Shown: positions 8,827 through 18,345, numbered from the stretch's first letter. The stretch: 64,000 nt of DNA from Polynucleobacter sp. JS-JIR-II-50 (GCF_018687895.1 NZ_CP061307.1:1509948-1573947); one strand, 5' to 3'. The notes: generated by a model from the sequence alone, not told the origin. Translations and numbers: made by a program.

Positions 8827-10284
8827 TTATTTTTTCTTAAATCCGCCGAGTAAAGCGCCAACTGCAGGTTTGGCAGGAGTAATGCCCGCTTTCTTCTCTT
8901 CCGGCTTAGCAGCATCTGCAGTAGATGTAGAAGCTGCACTTGGCTCGTAAGGTTTATAGAAAAAGGGATCAGATATTTTCGCAGGTGCGCTGTAAGAGCT
9001 TCTGGAGCTACTGGAGCCGCCATAACTACTAGATGAAGGGCGACTTTGTGAAGGCGCACCTTCAGGCAAAGGCTGTACGTCCAACTTGCGCTTCATTAAC
9101 TTCTCGATATCATCGAGCAAACGCTTTTCACTGGCATCCACCAAGGCAATCGCGTCACCTTTACTGCCTGCGCGACCTGTACGGCCAATGCGGTGAATAA
9201 AGTCTTCTGCGTTGTAAGGCAGTTCGTGATTAATCACACATGGCATATCGGGAATATCCAAACCACGGGCAGCAACATCGGTTGCCACCAACGCTTCAAT
9301 CGCGCCAGATTTAAATGCATCTAGAGTTAAAGTACGCTCGCCCTGACTCTTGTCACCGTGAATCGCACCCGCCTTGATGCCATCGCGCTCAAGTGCACGA
9401 GAAAGTTTTGCGCAACCCAAACGACTATTCGTAAAGATGATGCATTGGCGTGATAAGCCAGCACGCGTGCGCGCTTCTAACACTTTGACAATCGCGCGTT
9501 GCTTATCTGCTGAGGAAACCATGTGCACCACTTGCTTCACCGTATCAGCGGCGGCATTTTGACGAGCCACTTCAACCGTTACTGGAGTACGCAAATAACT
9601 TTGTGCCAGTTTCTTAATTTCTGGTGAGAACGTTGCAGAAAACAACAATGTTTGTCTTTGCGCAGGAATCAAATCAATGATGCGCTGTAAGTCAGGCAAG
9701 AAGCCCATATCGAGCATGCGATCAGCTTCGTCCAAAACTAAAATCTCTACCTGAGAAAGGTTGGCAACCTTAGAGCCAATGTGATCAAGCAAACGTCCTG
9801 GAGTGGCGATCAAGATCTCTACGCCATTACGCAGTACCGCGACTTGCTCTTTCATATCCACGCCACCATAAACAACGGCAGCACGTAAATCAGTATGTTT
9901 GGAGTAGCTTGCAGCATTCTCGGCCACTTGCACCGCCAACTCACGTGTTGGAGTGAGAACCAATGCACGAATCGGATGGCGTGCTGGCGATGCGCTGTTA
10001 CTCGCGTGACGCAAAATCTTTTGAATGATTGGCAATACAAAAGCGGCCGTCTTACCGGTACCGGTTTGCGCTGCACCCATCAAGTCACTACCCGCTAATA
10101 CATGCGGGATGGATTGCGCTTGGATCGGCGTGGGAATGGTGTAACCCTGTTCAAGAACCGCTTTTTGAATTTTCGGGTCTAAACCAAAGTCAGCAAAAGT
10201 AATTGTTGCTGGAGGGGTAACACTAGGGGTAGCGCTGTCGCTAACCCCTATAGAAGAATTTATTTCAGTAGCAGTATTTGTCAA
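8827..10284 (-). CDS. rhlE: DEAD-box RNA helicase, RhlE type
   Basis: ATP-dependent RNA helicase (485 residues) acting in ribosome assembly and RNA turnover. The core runs from the Q motif (FADFGLDPKIQKAVLEQGY) through motif I AQTGTGKT, DEAD box VLDEADRMLDMGF, motif III FSAT and motif VI HRIGRTGRAG. The C-terminus is a low-complexity Ser/Gly/Ala tail ending GGFKKK, as in RhlE proteins. A Ser/Thr/Pro-rich leader of about 25 residues precedes the Q motif. It lies six bases downstream of the GlcG-like gene and probably shares its transcript. Confidence 0.92.
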   Translation of the reverse strand: MTNTATEINSSIGVSDSATPSVTPPATITFADFGLDPKIQKAVLEQGYTIPTPIQAQSIPHVLAGSDLMGAAQTGTGKTAAFVLPIIQKILRHASNSASPARHPIRALVLTPTRELAVQVAENAASYSKHTDLRAAVVYGGVDMKEQVAVLRNGVEILIATPGRLLDHIGSKVANLSQVEILVLDEADRMLDMGFLPDLQRIIDLIPAQRQTLLFSATFSPEIKKLAQSYLRTPVTVEVARQNAAADTVKQVVHMVSSADKQRAIVKVLEARTRAGLSRQCIIFTNSRLGCAKLSRALERDGIKAGAIHGDKSQGERTLTLDAFKSGAIEALVATDVAARGLDIPDMPCVINHELPYNAEDFIHRIGRTGRAGSKGDAIALVDASEKRLLDDIEKLMKRKLDVQPLPEGAPSQSRPSSSSYGGSSSSRSSYSAPAKISDPFFYKPYEPSAASTSTADAAKPEEKKAGITPAKPAVGALLGGFKKK

Positions 10285-10290
10285 GGTAAC

Positions 10291-10698
10291 TTACAGGATG
10301 GCCGCAATGCCGGCCTTAGCGGTTTCAGCATCCTCGGTCGATTTAACGCCGGAAACGCCGACTGCGCCGATGGTAAAGCCATTTACATCGATATTGACAC
10401 CCCCCTCCAACATGCCCGAAATATGCGGGGCAGATAAGAAAGAGGTGCGGCCGTTATTAATAATTTCTTCGTAAACACGGCTTTCGCGTTTACCCATTGC
10501 AGCTGTACGTGCTTTCTCTTGTGCAATGTATGCAGATACTGGAGCACAACCATCACGACGAATTAAACCCAACATATGACCGCCATCATCACAAACGGCA
10601 ATCGTAACCGCCCAATTATTGGCAGCCGCATGCTTATTTGCTGCATCTAAAATCTTTTGAGCATCAGCTTGAGTGAGGTAAGGTTTAGTTGCGGTCAT
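10291..10698 (-). CDS. GlcG/HbpS-like heme-binding family protein (DUF336)
   Basis: A 135-residue single-domain protein of the GlcG/HbpS family. Typical features are ILDAANKHAAANNWAVTIAVCDDGG at the N-terminus, the central region ending in SAPHISGMLEGGVNIDVNG, and the conserved tail IGAVGVSGVKSTEDAETAKAG. Members are often encoded beside glycolate oxidase genes and some bind heme; the precise role is unsettled. Here it sits upstream of rhlE, with the glyoxylate aminotransferase next upstream on the same strand, which is consistent with a glycolate/glyoxylate link. No signal peptide is visible, so it is likely cytoplasmic. Confidence 0.85.
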   Translation of the reverse strand: MTATKPYLTQADAQKILDAANKHAAANNWAVTIAVCDDGGHMLGLIRRDGCAPVSAYIAQEKARTAAMGKRESRVYEEIINNGRTSFLSAPHISGMLEGGVNIDVNGFTIGAVGVSGVKSTEDAETAKAGIAAIL

Positions 10699-10843
10699 CT
10701 TTAATCTTTCTATCTCGAATATGGTGTGTTTATTTCGTGCACTTCTATATAAGTACTTGAATTATAAGGGGTGTAGCCAGATTGAACCTGAGGAATCTAG
10801 CTCCACCCACCCTAATTTGCTCTAAGTTGCCCCTAAGTACTTC

Positions 10844-12040
10844 TTATTTAAGGAACTCTTGGGCCGCAACGACTCCACTGGCCTTAGGTTTGTAACCCAT
10901 AGAGCCCAGACTCATCTCCACCCCACTTAAGGCAGCCATCAGGCTCAGCTCATTGCAATCGCCTAAATGGCCAATGCGGAATGCCTTACCTTTAATCTTG
11001 CCCAAACCCGTTCCCAAAGATAGGTTGAATTTCTCCAGCGCATGTTTACGTAATACATCCGCATCCATGCCTTCTGGAGTAGCAATACAAGTCAACACTG
11101 GTGAGTAGCAGTCTTTATCTTGACACTGAATTTCTAGACCCCATGCATTCACCGCTTCACGACAAGCAGCAGCTAAACGCTGGTGACGTGCAAAGATCGT
11201 ATCCAATCCTTCAGCCATCATCATGTCCATAGCTTCATGCAAACCATACATCAAATTGGTGCTGGGAGTTGTTGGCCAATAACCATTTTTATTTGACTCC
11301 AGGATCTCATCCCAAGCCCAATACGATTTATGTATTTTGTTTTTTTCACTGACTTCAATTGCACGTGGTGACAAAGCATTAAAGCCAATTCCAGGAGGCA
11401 ACATCAAACCTTTTTGTGAGCCAGAGATAGTGACGTCTGCACCCCACTTGTCATGCTCGTAATCCGCTGAACCCAAGCCAGATACGCTATCTACGAGCAA
11501 TAAGGCTGGATGCTTTAAGGAATCAATCGCTTTACGAACAGCAGCAATATTCGAAGTGACACCGGTCGAAGTTTCGTTATGCACTACGCAAACAGCTTTG
11601 ATCTCATGACCGGTGTCTTTACGTAAACGCTCTTCAATTACAGATGCATCTACACCCCAACGCCAAGAATCTTGTCCTGCTTTACCAACCACCTCAACGT
11701 CTAAACCAAGACGCTTGCCAAGTGCACGCCACAAGTTTGCAAATTGACCAGTTTCATAGAACAACACTTTGTCACCAGGATTGAGAACGTTGACTAATGC
11801 ACCCTCCCAAGCACCGGTTCCAGATGCGGAATAAATAATCACAGGCTGCTCAGTTTTAAAAATCTTTTTGATGCCATCCAATACTTTGAGACCAAATGCA
11901 CCAAATTCCGGACCACGATGGTCGATAGTTTGATAGCTGATGGCGCGCAATACACGAGGAGGCACAGGACTTGGGCCGGGAATATGTAAAAAATGGCGTC
12001 CTGATGCGTGGTTATCAAGTTTCAACATGCTTTGTCTCAC
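10844..12040 (-). CDS. Class V aminotransferase: serine/alanine--glyoxylate transaminase
   Basis: PLP enzyme of 398 residues, predicted to transfer an amino group from serine or alanine to glyoxylate. It begins with the family hallmark HIPGPSPVPPRVLRA; the PLP-phosphate region includes SASGTGAWEGALVN, and the Schiff-base lysine is in ISGSQKGLMLPPG. The length matches serine--glyoxylate aminotransferases. Its promoter region carries two TTTGTATACAAA palindromes shared with the divergent GntR gene, so repression by that regulator is likely. With the neighbouring hydroxyacid dehydrogenase it could remove glyoxylate formed from glycolate. The preferred amino donor cannot be told from sequence. 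Confidence 0.85.
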   Translation of the reverse strand: MRQSMLKLDNHASGRHFLHIPGPSPVPPRVLRAISYQTIDHRGPEFGAFGLKVLDGIKKIFKTEQPVIIYSASGTGAWEGALVNVLNPGDKVLFYETGQFANLWRALGKRLGLDVEVVGKAGQDSWRWGVDASVIEERLRKDTGHEIKAVCVVHNETSTGVTSNIAAVRKAIDSLKHPALLLVDSVSGLGSADYEHDKWGADVTISGSQKGLMLPPGIGFNALSPRAIEVSEKNKIHKSYWAWDEILESNKNGYWPTTPSTNLMYGLHEAMDMMMAEGLDTIFARHQRLAAACREAVNAWGLEIQCQDKDCYSPVLTCIATPEGMDADVLRKHALEKFNLSLGTGLGKIKGKAFRIGHLGDCNELSLMAALSGVEMSLGSMGYKPKASGVVAAQEFLK

Positions 12041-12104
12041 TTTTAAAGTGTTTATAGGTAGTTATTTCTGCCGTTAGTGTATGACAATTTTGGGGAAATT
12101 TCCA

Positions 12105-12120
12105 TTTTGTATACAAATTA
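12105..12120. promoter_or_regulatory. Palindromic operator copy 1 (TTTGTATACAAA)
   Basis: A perfect 12-bp palindrome, TTTGTATACAAA, occupies 12106-12117 within a 17-bp sequence (ATTTTGTATACAAATTA, 12104-12120) that recurs exactly 93 bases downstream. It lies in the divergent promoter region of the aminotransferase and GntR genes. FCD-type GntR regulators bind short T-N-G-T-rich dyads of this kind, so this is a probable operator for the regulator encoded at 12245. Confidence 0.7.
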
Positions 12121-12197
12121 TTGTAAATAATTATTGGAATAAGGCTTAAATTAAGCATTTAAAGGCTGTATTTATGCCTTAAGATGGTTTATTCTTA

Positions 12198-12213
12198 TTT
12201 TGTATACAAATTA
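12198..12213. promoter_or_regulatory. Palindromic operator copy 2 (TTTGTATACAAA)
   Basis: Second identical copy of the operator sequence, with its perfect palindrome at 12199-12210. It lies 35 bases before the GntR start codon, where bound protein would block the regulator's own transcription. Autoregulation is inferred. Confidence 0.7.
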
Positions 12214-12244
12214 AGAAGCCGAGAGCTTAACTAAGGGTTGATCC

Positions 12245-12931
12245 ATGACGGTAGTAGAACAGCCAAATTCACAAAACTTGCACGAAGCAACTTTCGAGAA
12301 GCTGAGATCCCTCTTGGTCGAGGGCAAGATTGCCCCTGGTAGCAAATTGAATGAACGTGAATTGGCTGAGAGTCTCAACGTCTCCCGCACCCCCATTCGA
12401 GAGGCGATTCGCCGTTTAGCAGCTGAAGGTCTGGTGGAGTTGATCGCTAATCGCGGTGCAATTGCTGTGCAACTCAGCCTTGCGGATGTATTAAATACCT
12501 TTGATGTCATTGCAGATCTAGAAGGTTTCTCTGGGGAATTAGCAGCCAACATTATTAGTGATGCCACCCTCTCTGAATTAGAAGCCCTCCAATATGAAAT
12601 GATGGCCTCCTATGCGCGCAGAGATTTATCGAGTTACTACAAACTCAATTTACGCATTCACCATCTGATTAATCAGGCGGCTAATAATCCTGTTTTATCT
12701 AAACTATTTACTCAAGTCAATGCGCGCATTGAAGCATTACGCTTTCGCTCCAATCAAGATGGCGTCAAGTGGGAAAAGGCTGTGGAAGAACATCAAGAAA
12801 TGCTCGATGCCCTTAAGGCACGAGATAGCGTCCGCATGAGAAAAATTATGATCCAACACGTCAGAAACAAACGTGATGTCGTTGCTCAATTACTCCAATC
12901 AGAATCCCTGTCAGAAGCTACCAAATCATGA
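12245..12931 (+). CDS. GntR-family regulator, FadR/FCD subfamily
   Basis: Transcription factor of 228 residues. The N-terminal winged helix-turn-helix covers about residues 12-75 (LRSLLVEGKIAPGSKLNERE, then LNVSRTPIREAIRRLAAEGL). The C-terminal all-helical FCD ligand domain follows, with histidines and acidic residues typical of metal/carboxylate binding (LRIHHLINQA, VEEHQEMLDAL). The effector is probably a 2-hydroxy or keto acid, given the adjacent hydroxyacid dehydrogenase; this is inference. Its stop overlaps the dehydrogenase start by four bases, so the two genes form an operon. Two palindromic operators lie upstream. Confidence 0.9.
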   Translation: MTVVEQPNSQNLHEATFEKLRSLLVEGKIAPGSKLNERELAESLNVSRTPIREAIRRLAAEGLVELIANRGAIAVQLSLADVLNTFDVIADLEGFSGELAANIISDATLSELEALQYEMMASYARRDLSSYYKLNLRIHHLINQAANNPVLSKLFTQVNARIEALRFRSNQDGVKWEKAVEEHQEMLDALKARDSVRMRKIMIQHVRNKRDVVAQLLQSESLSEATKS

Positions 12932-15900
12932 ACAAACCCTTAGATCTTAAAGAACTCATGGTTGATCAAGCGGCTTTAGCGGCACGTCTTCGCAAAGAGA
13001 CTTCAGGGGAAGTGATGACTGATAGCGCCAGTCGTGGCCGCTATGCAACCGATGCCTCCATCTATCAAGCCATGCCGGTTGCAGTCTTTGTTCCGAAAAC
13101 TGCTCAAGATATTGCTAGCGCAATTCAGATAGCAGCAGAGATGGGCGTGCCTGTGCTACCCCGTGGCGGCGGCACAAGTCAGTGCGGTCAAACTACTGGC
13201 GCAGCACTAGTGATTGATAACACTAAATACTTCAGAAATATTTTAGATCTCAATCTGGATCAAGGTTATGTTGAAGTTGAGCCAGGCATTGTTCTGGACC
13301 ATCTCAATAACTCACTCAAGGAACATGGTCTGTGGTATCCAGTGGATGTTTCTACTGCTGGACAAGCGACGATTGGCGGTATGGCCGGCAATAACTCTTG
13401 CGGTAGCCGCTCGATTGCTTACGGCAATATGGTGCATAACGTTTTGGGTATTGATGCCTGGTTAGCAGATGGCGAAATCGCCAACTTCAGCGATTACGTA
13501 AGTAGCACTGGGGCTGCTAAGCAATTAGGTGACTTCGTTAAAAACCTAGCCACCACCCTCCAACCAGAAATCGAAGCACGCTTTCCGAAGGTTCTGAGGC
13601 GCGTTGCAGGTTATAACCTCGATATCTTTCATCCGCAAAGTGAGTTGCCTTACACAAAAGATGGCAGTGTCAATCTAGCCCACCTTCTGGTTGGTAGCGA
13701 AGGCACCCTTGGGTACTTTAAGTCCCTCAAACTCAAGCTCGCGCCTTTGCCACAACATAAGGTGCTGGGTATTGTGAACTTCGCTAGCTTCTACAAAGCA
13801 ATGGATAGCGCACAACATATTGTGAAGCTTGGCCCTACTGCAGTTGAACTAGTCGATCGCACCATGATTGACTTAGCACGTAGCAATCCGAGTTTTAAGA
13901 AGACTATTGAAACCGCCTTAATAGATCACACAGCTCAGACTCCAGAAGCGATCTTGTTGGTGGAGTTTTCAGGCGAAGCCCATGCGCCACTATTAGATAA
14001 GCTCAAAGCACTTCAAGAGTTGATGAGTGACTTAGGTCTTCCGGGATCTGTTGTGCCGATGCCTGATGCGTCTTTGCAAAAGAATTTATGGGAAGTGCGT
14101 AAGGCTGGTCTAAACATCATGATGAGCCTTAAAGGTGATGGCAAGCCAGTAAGTTTTATTGAAGACTGTGCTGTTCCGCTAGAAAGTTTGGCCGAATATA
14201 CCCAAGCTTTAACAGATGTGTTTTCTAAATATGGCTCACGAGGCACTTGGTATGCCCATGCTTCTGTGGGCACATTGCATGTGCGCCCTATCTTGGATAT
14301 GCGCAGAGACGGCGCCCAGAAGATGCGTGCGGTTGCTGAAGAGGCTTCTGCCTTAGTCCGCAAATACAAGGGCGCTTATAGCGGTGAGCATGGTGATGGT
14401 CTTTGCCGTGGCGAATGGATCTCTTGGCAGTTTGGCCCCAAGATCACTGAAGCCCTTGCAGAAATCAAGCACGCCTTTGATCCCAAGGGATTGTTTAATC
14501 CCGGCAAGATTATTAATCCACCCAAGATGGATGATGCGAGCAACTTTAGATTTCCGCCAAGCTATAAAGTTATTCCATTACAGCCAGCATTGGATTGGTC
14601 GGCTTGGAACGTACAAAACGATGCTGTCACAGAAGCCACTACTGCCCCTGGTACAGGTGGCGATCCAGCGATGGGTTTAGCCAAAGCAGTTGAGATGTGT
14701 AACAACAATGGTCACTGTCGCAAGTTTGACGCCGAAGTGATGTGCCCAAGCTATCGCGTAACGCGTGATGAGAAACACCTCACCCGTGGCAGAGCAAATA
14801 CTTTGCGTCTGGCGCTTTCAAATCAACTCGATATCAAAGATGAGATGTCGCCACTCGGTAGCGATGCCATCAAAGAAGTGATGGAACTATGCGTGAGCTG
14901 TAAGGCTTGTCGTCGCGAGTGCCCTACTGGCGTGGATATGGCCAAGATGAAGATTGAGTTCCTATCTGCTTATAAGAAGCGTGTTGGTCATTCATTACGA
15001 GATCTGGCAGTCGCTTATTTACCTCAATATGCCAGCACGATTAGCGCCATTCCACTCCTACCAGCCTTACTCAACTTACGTAATCACATTAAACCCATTG
15101 CCACACTCCAAGAGTGGGTCATGGGTATTTCTGCGCAAAGAAGCTTACCGACTTGGAAGAGTCAAACTTTCTGGAATCAGAAAGCGGCAAACACTTATCA
15201 ATACAGCTCAGAAGAATTGACTAGTAATGCTGATGGCAAAGGCGTTGTTCTATTGGCGGATACCTTTAACGCCTACTTTGAAGATGAGAATCTTCAAGCG
15301 GCATTAAAAGTACTTAATGCCGCTGGCTATCGGGTTCATATTCCCCATAAGAGTCAAAGCAACACCACAAAACAAATAAATAAAAGTGAAAGCGGCTGCT
15401 CTAAAGAGTTTTGTTGTGGCAGAACCTATTTAGCTGCAGGTATGGTGGATAAGGCCAAAGCCGCCCTAGGTGAATTGGTTGATCACCTCGCGCCCTACGC
15501 AGATAAGAACATTCCAATTATTGGTTTAGAGCCTTCTTGTCTCTTTACCCTAAAGGATGAGTCCTTGGTAATGGGTTTTGGTGATCGTGCTGTCAGCGTT
15601 TCTAAACAAGCGCAATTGCTCGAAGAGTTCTTGGCTAGCGAAGTACGAGCAGGCAAGATCAAATTGAATCTCAAAGCAGCTGATAAGTCAGTATTGTTTC
15701 ATGGTCACTGTCATCAGAAAGCATTTGCTGCAGTGACCCCTGCAATGGAATTACTCAAACTTATTCCCAATGCAGAACCTAAGCTAATTGAATCTTCTTG
15801 CTGCGGTATGGCTGGTAGCTTTGGCTATGAGGCTGAGCACATTGAAGTGTCTAAGCAAATGGCAGAAGCCAGTCTATTGCCCAGCATACGTAAATCACCA

Positions 15901-16005
15901 GGTAGTTGGGTGGTAGCTGATGGCACCAGCTGTCGTCATCAAATTGCCGATGGCACCCAAAGAGAAGCTGTACATATCGCCAAAATATTGGCGGCGCATC
16001 TATAG
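12928..16005 (+). CDS. FAD/[4Fe-4S] D-2-hydroxyacid dehydrogenase (YdiJ-like GlcD-GlcF fusion)
   Basis: A 1025-residue oxidoreductase, nearly the length of E. coli YdiJ (D-2-hydroxyglutarate dehydrogenase). The N-terminal half is a VAO-type FAD domain (PVLPRGGGTSQCGQTTGAALV, then GGMAGNNSCGSRSIAYGNMV). A GlcD-like C-terminal region ends at GLFNPGKIINPPKMD. The second half has ferredoxin cysteines (CVSCKACRRECPTG near 650) and CCG domains (EPSCLFTL, HGHCHQKA, SSCCGMAGSFGYE). Such fusions oxidise D-2-hydroxyacids such as D-2-hydroxyglutarate, D-lactate or glycolate and pass electrons on. The context (GntR regulator, glyoxylate aminotransferase, GlcG-like protein) makes glycolate or a related acid plausible but does not prove it. 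Confidence 0.88.
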   Translation: MNKPLDLKELMVDQAALAARLRKETSGEVMTDSASRGRYATDASIYQAMPVAVFVPKTAQDIASAIQIAAEMGVPVLPRGGGTSQCGQTTGAALVIDNTKYFRNILDLNLDQGYVEVEPGIVLDHLNNSLKEHGLWYPVDVSTAGQATIGGMAGNNSCGSRSIAYGNMVHNVLGIDAWLADGEIANFSDYVSSTGAAKQLGDFVKNLATTLQPEIEARFPKVLRRVAGYNLDIFHPQSELPYTKDGSVNLAHLLVGSEGTLGYFKSLKLKLAPLPQHKVLGIVNFASFYKAMDSAQHIVKLGPTAVELVDRTMIDLARSNPSFKKTIETALIDHTAQTPEAILLVEFSGEAHAPLLDKLKALQELMSDLGLPGSVVPMPDASLQKNLWEVRKAGLNIMMSLKGDGKPVSFIEDCAVPLESLAEYTQALTDVFSKYGSRGTWYAHASVGTLHVRPILDMRRDGAQKMRAVAEEASALVRKYKGAYSGEHGDGLCRGEWISWQFGPKITEALAEIKHAFDPKGLFNPGKIINPPKMDDASNFRFPPSYKVIPLQPALDWSAWNVQNDAVTEATTAPGTGGDPAMGLAKAVEMCNNNGHCRKFDAEVMCPSYRVTRDEKHLTRGRANTLRLALSNQLDIKDEMSPLGSDAIKEVMELCVSCKACRRECPTGVDMAKMKIEFLSAYKKRVGHSLRDLAVAYLPQYASTISAIPLLPALLNLRNHIKPIATLQEWVMGISAQRSLPTWKSQTFWNQKAANTYQYSSEELTSNADGKGVVLLADTFNAYFEDENLQAALKVLNAAGYRVHIPHKSQSNTTKQINKSESGCSKEFCCGRTYLAAGMVDKAKAALGELVDHLAPYADKNIPIIGLEPSCLFTLKDESLVMGFGDRAVSVSKQAQLLEEFLASEVRAGKIKLNLKAADKSVLFHGHCHQKAFAAVTPAMELLKLIPNAEPKLIESSCCGMAGSFGYEAEHIEVSKQMAEASLLPSIRKSPGSWVVADGTSCRHQIADGTQREAVHIAKILAAHL

Positions 16006-16035
16006 GAAAAAGAGGATAGGGCGGCGTATTTTTGT

Positions 16036-16398
16036 TTAACGAATTACGCCGTAACCCACCATCAGCAAAGTTCCCGTCAGTAATGCAGGAACCAATCGCT
16101 TGGTGGGTTTAGAGATCATCACACCGATAGCTAAGACACAAATCAGCGCTCGTATCCACAAAGGTACGGTTGCCATTAGGCCGAGTGGCATCACAATCAA
16201 GCGAATAGTTAAAGCAGCAACCATCGCATAGGTCACAGCAGCTAACCAGCGGAAGATCTCGCTATCTTGATTGATGCTTTGTGATAGCAAGACGCCAATC
16301 GCACGGCAGAAGTAAGTACCTAGGCAGGCGCCCACTAAAGCAATCCACAAACCCCAACCCGAGAGCGCGTTAGTCATGGTGTTGATCGTGTCTATCAT
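16036..16398 (-). CDS. azlD: AzlD-family branched-chain amino acid exporter small subunit
   Basis: A 120-residue integral membrane protein with about four hydrophobic segments (for example LWIALVGACLGTYFCRAIGV and IRALICVLAIGVMI). This is the AzlD partner of AzlC, and the two overlap by four bases, so they are co-translated. Together they are expected to export branched-chain or similar amino acids. No distinctive regulatory site is seen. Confidence 0.85.
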   Translation of the reverse strand: MIDTINTMTNALSGWGLWIALVGACLGTYFCRAIGVLLSQSINQDSEIFRWLAAVTYAMVAALTIRLIVMPLGLMATVPLWIRALICVLAIGVMISKPTKRLVPALLTGTLLMVGYGVIR

Positions 16399-17180
16399 CC
16401 AACCACCCCAGTTTTCTTGCGCAAGAACTTGAGATCAATAAAGTAAGCCATGGTTCCGGAAACCAATCCTGCGGTTAATAGGCTGGTATCGCGATCTACT
16501 ATGAAGAAGATGGGGCCAAAGATACACCCTAAGCAAATCGCAATGCGGTTAATCCAAGGCTTTACCTCGGTAAATGTCAGCAAGAAAAACAGGGGGTTAA
16601 TAAAGACCAATCCTAGGGTCACAGCGGGTGGCACCATACCTGCCAGATAAAAACCCAGAATGGTTCCCGGAATAGAGATTAACCAACACAGCAATCCTAA
16701 ACCAACAAAATAACTCAGGCGATGCCTCACTTCAATCGCATGAAACTCGCGCATGGAGATAGCCCATGCCGTCATCGCCAGTAGGTGTACTGAAGCATAG
16801 AGACTGCGATTGCGATCTTTTTGGTGGAACTGCGGAAAGAGTGTCACCGTCATAGTGATAAAGCGAGTGGATGTGAGTGTGACCGCTAAAGCAATAGCCA
16901 CAACTGATGAGCCGGTAATGGCCATCTCGAGCAGGACCACCTGCCCTGGTAATGCGAACATAAAGAAGGAAGTAAAGGTCGTAAACCAAACATCAAAGCC
17001 ATTAGTTTTACCCATTGCCCCGAAGCCCACCATGCCAGCAAAGAGCACCATTGCGGGAGCACCTGCTGCATCCCGAATGCCAGACCAAAATGCATCGCTG
17101 GGATTTTTAAAGCGCTCTGCCGCAGACTCTTCTAGCGCGATTTCGCTAGGATCAATATAGGGCTGGTCTGCGGATGACAT
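16395..17180 (-). CDS. azlC: AzlC-family amino acid exporter large subunit
   Basis: A 261-residue membrane protein with several hydrophobic helices. The AzlC signature region is visible: FWSGIRDAAGAPAMVLFAGM near residue 35, then FALPGQVVLLEMAITGSSVV, and the conserved SLYASVHLLAMTAWAISMRE. Family members export branched-chain amino acids with the AzlD subunit encoded just downstream. The N-terminal ~30 residues are hydrophilic. It ends the minus-strand run that begins at queG, from which it is separated by 27 bases. Confidence 0.88.
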   Translation of the reverse strand: MSSADQPYIDPSEIALEESAAERFKNPSDAFWSGIRDAAGAPAMVLFAGMVGFGAMGKTNGFDVWFTTFTSFFMFALPGQVVLLEMAITGSSVVAIALAVTLTSTRFITMTVTLFPQFHQKDRNRSLYASVHLLAMTAWAISMREFHAIEVRHRLSYFVGLGLLCWLISIPGTILGFYLAGMVPPAVTLGLVFINPLFFLLTFTEVKPWINRIAICLGCIFGPIFFIVDRDTSLLTAGLVSGTMAYFIDLKFLRKKTGVVG

Positions 17181-17207
17181 GAGTTAATTGTAAGCTTTGT
17201 AGGGCTT

Positions 17208-18302
17208 CTAAGCCTTTAGGGCCCACTCAATATGCTCAGTTACTAAAGCGTCTGCATCAGCAAGTGCCTCACTTAAAGCTGTGCGTATTGCTGACTTATC
17301 GCCGTCTGCTACAGCAGTGCTTGCCAGCGCATTACCCATTGCTACGGCTAAATTGCGACGCCAGCGGCTATAACCTATTCTACGAATGGCGCTGCCTTCA
17401 TGGCGTTGGTCAAACTCCGCTTCAGTCCAGGACCACAGATGCAAGAGACTTGCCTGCCCCAAGCCATGGCGTCTGGCAAAGTCTGGTAACTCAGTGCGTT
17501 TAGCGAATTTATTCCATGGGCAAATCAGTTGGCAATCATCACAGCCGTATACGCGATTACCCATGGCACTTCTAAATTCAACTGGTATAGCCTCAGGATT
17601 TTCAATGGTGAGATAAGAAATACATCTGCGTGCGTCTAATTGATACGGCGCAGTAATGGCTTGAGTAGGACAAATATCGATACAAGAGGTGCAGGTACCG
17701 CAATGCGCTTCAATCTCTTGATCTAATGGAAGTGGTACATCCACCAAGATCTCACCCAAGAAAAATGTTGAGCCAGATTCTCGATTCAGTAATAGTGTGT
17801 GCTTGCCACGCCAACCTAAACCCGCCTTACGTGCCAACTCCACTTCCATCAACGGTGCTGAATCTGTAAATACGCGATAGCCCAACTTCCCAATCCGCTC
17901 TTCAATGCGTTGGGCAAATTCTTGCAAGCGATTTCGGAGTACCTTGTGATAATCGCGCCCTCTGGCATACATCGAAACAACTGCCTGAGAGGGATTTTCC
18001 AACCTTTGCCACTCAGTATCGAAATCAGTTTCGGGTGGGAGGTAGTTCATGGATACACAAATGACGCGCACTGTACCGGATACCAATAGCTCAGGATGAG
18101 AGCGTAATTCGGCATGGCGCTCCATGTACTCCATATGGCCATGACGTCCCTCAGCCAGCCATTCCTGCAAACGCTCGGTTGCAGGCCCTAAATGGGTGTC
18201 GGTAATGCGTACGCCATCAAACCCTAAGGACGCAGCCTGCTCCCCAAGCCAATCACGTAGATTGGACTCATTTAAAGATTGAGGGCTAATAGATAAAGGC
18301 AT
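17208..18302 (-). CDS. queG: Epoxyqueuosine reductase
   Basis: Final enzyme of queuosine biosynthesis; a cobalamin-dependent iron-sulfur protein that reduces epoxyqueuosine in tRNA. The protein has 364 residues, the usual size. Two ferredoxin-like clusters are evident, CGTCTSCIDICPTQAI near residue 200 and CDDCQLICPWNKFA near 255, and the C-terminus has HEAT-like repeats. Divergent from tsaE with 43 bases between starts. gluQRS in the same window acts on the queuosine-modified tRNA(Asp). Confidence 0.95.
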   Translation of the reverse strand: MPLSISPQSLNESNLRDWLGEQAASLGFDGVRITDTHLGPATERLQEWLAEGRHGHMEYMERHAELRSHPELLVSGTVRVICVSMNYLPPETDFDTEWQRLENPSQAVVSMYARGRDYHKVLRNRLQEFAQRIEERIGKLGYRVFTDSAPLMEVELARKAGLGWRGKHTLLLNRESGSTFFLGEILVDVPLPLDQEIEAHCGTCTSCIDICPTQAITAPYQLDARRCISYLTIENPEAIPVEFRSAMGNRVYGCDDCQLICPWNKFAKRTELPDFARRHGLGQASLLHLWSWTEAEFDQRHEGSAIRRIGYSRWRRNLAVAMGNALASTAVADGDKSAIRTALSEALADADALVTEHIEWALKA

Positions 18303-18345
18303 AGGGAATACAGAATGTAGCGCAATAATTGAATAAACTAGGGGA

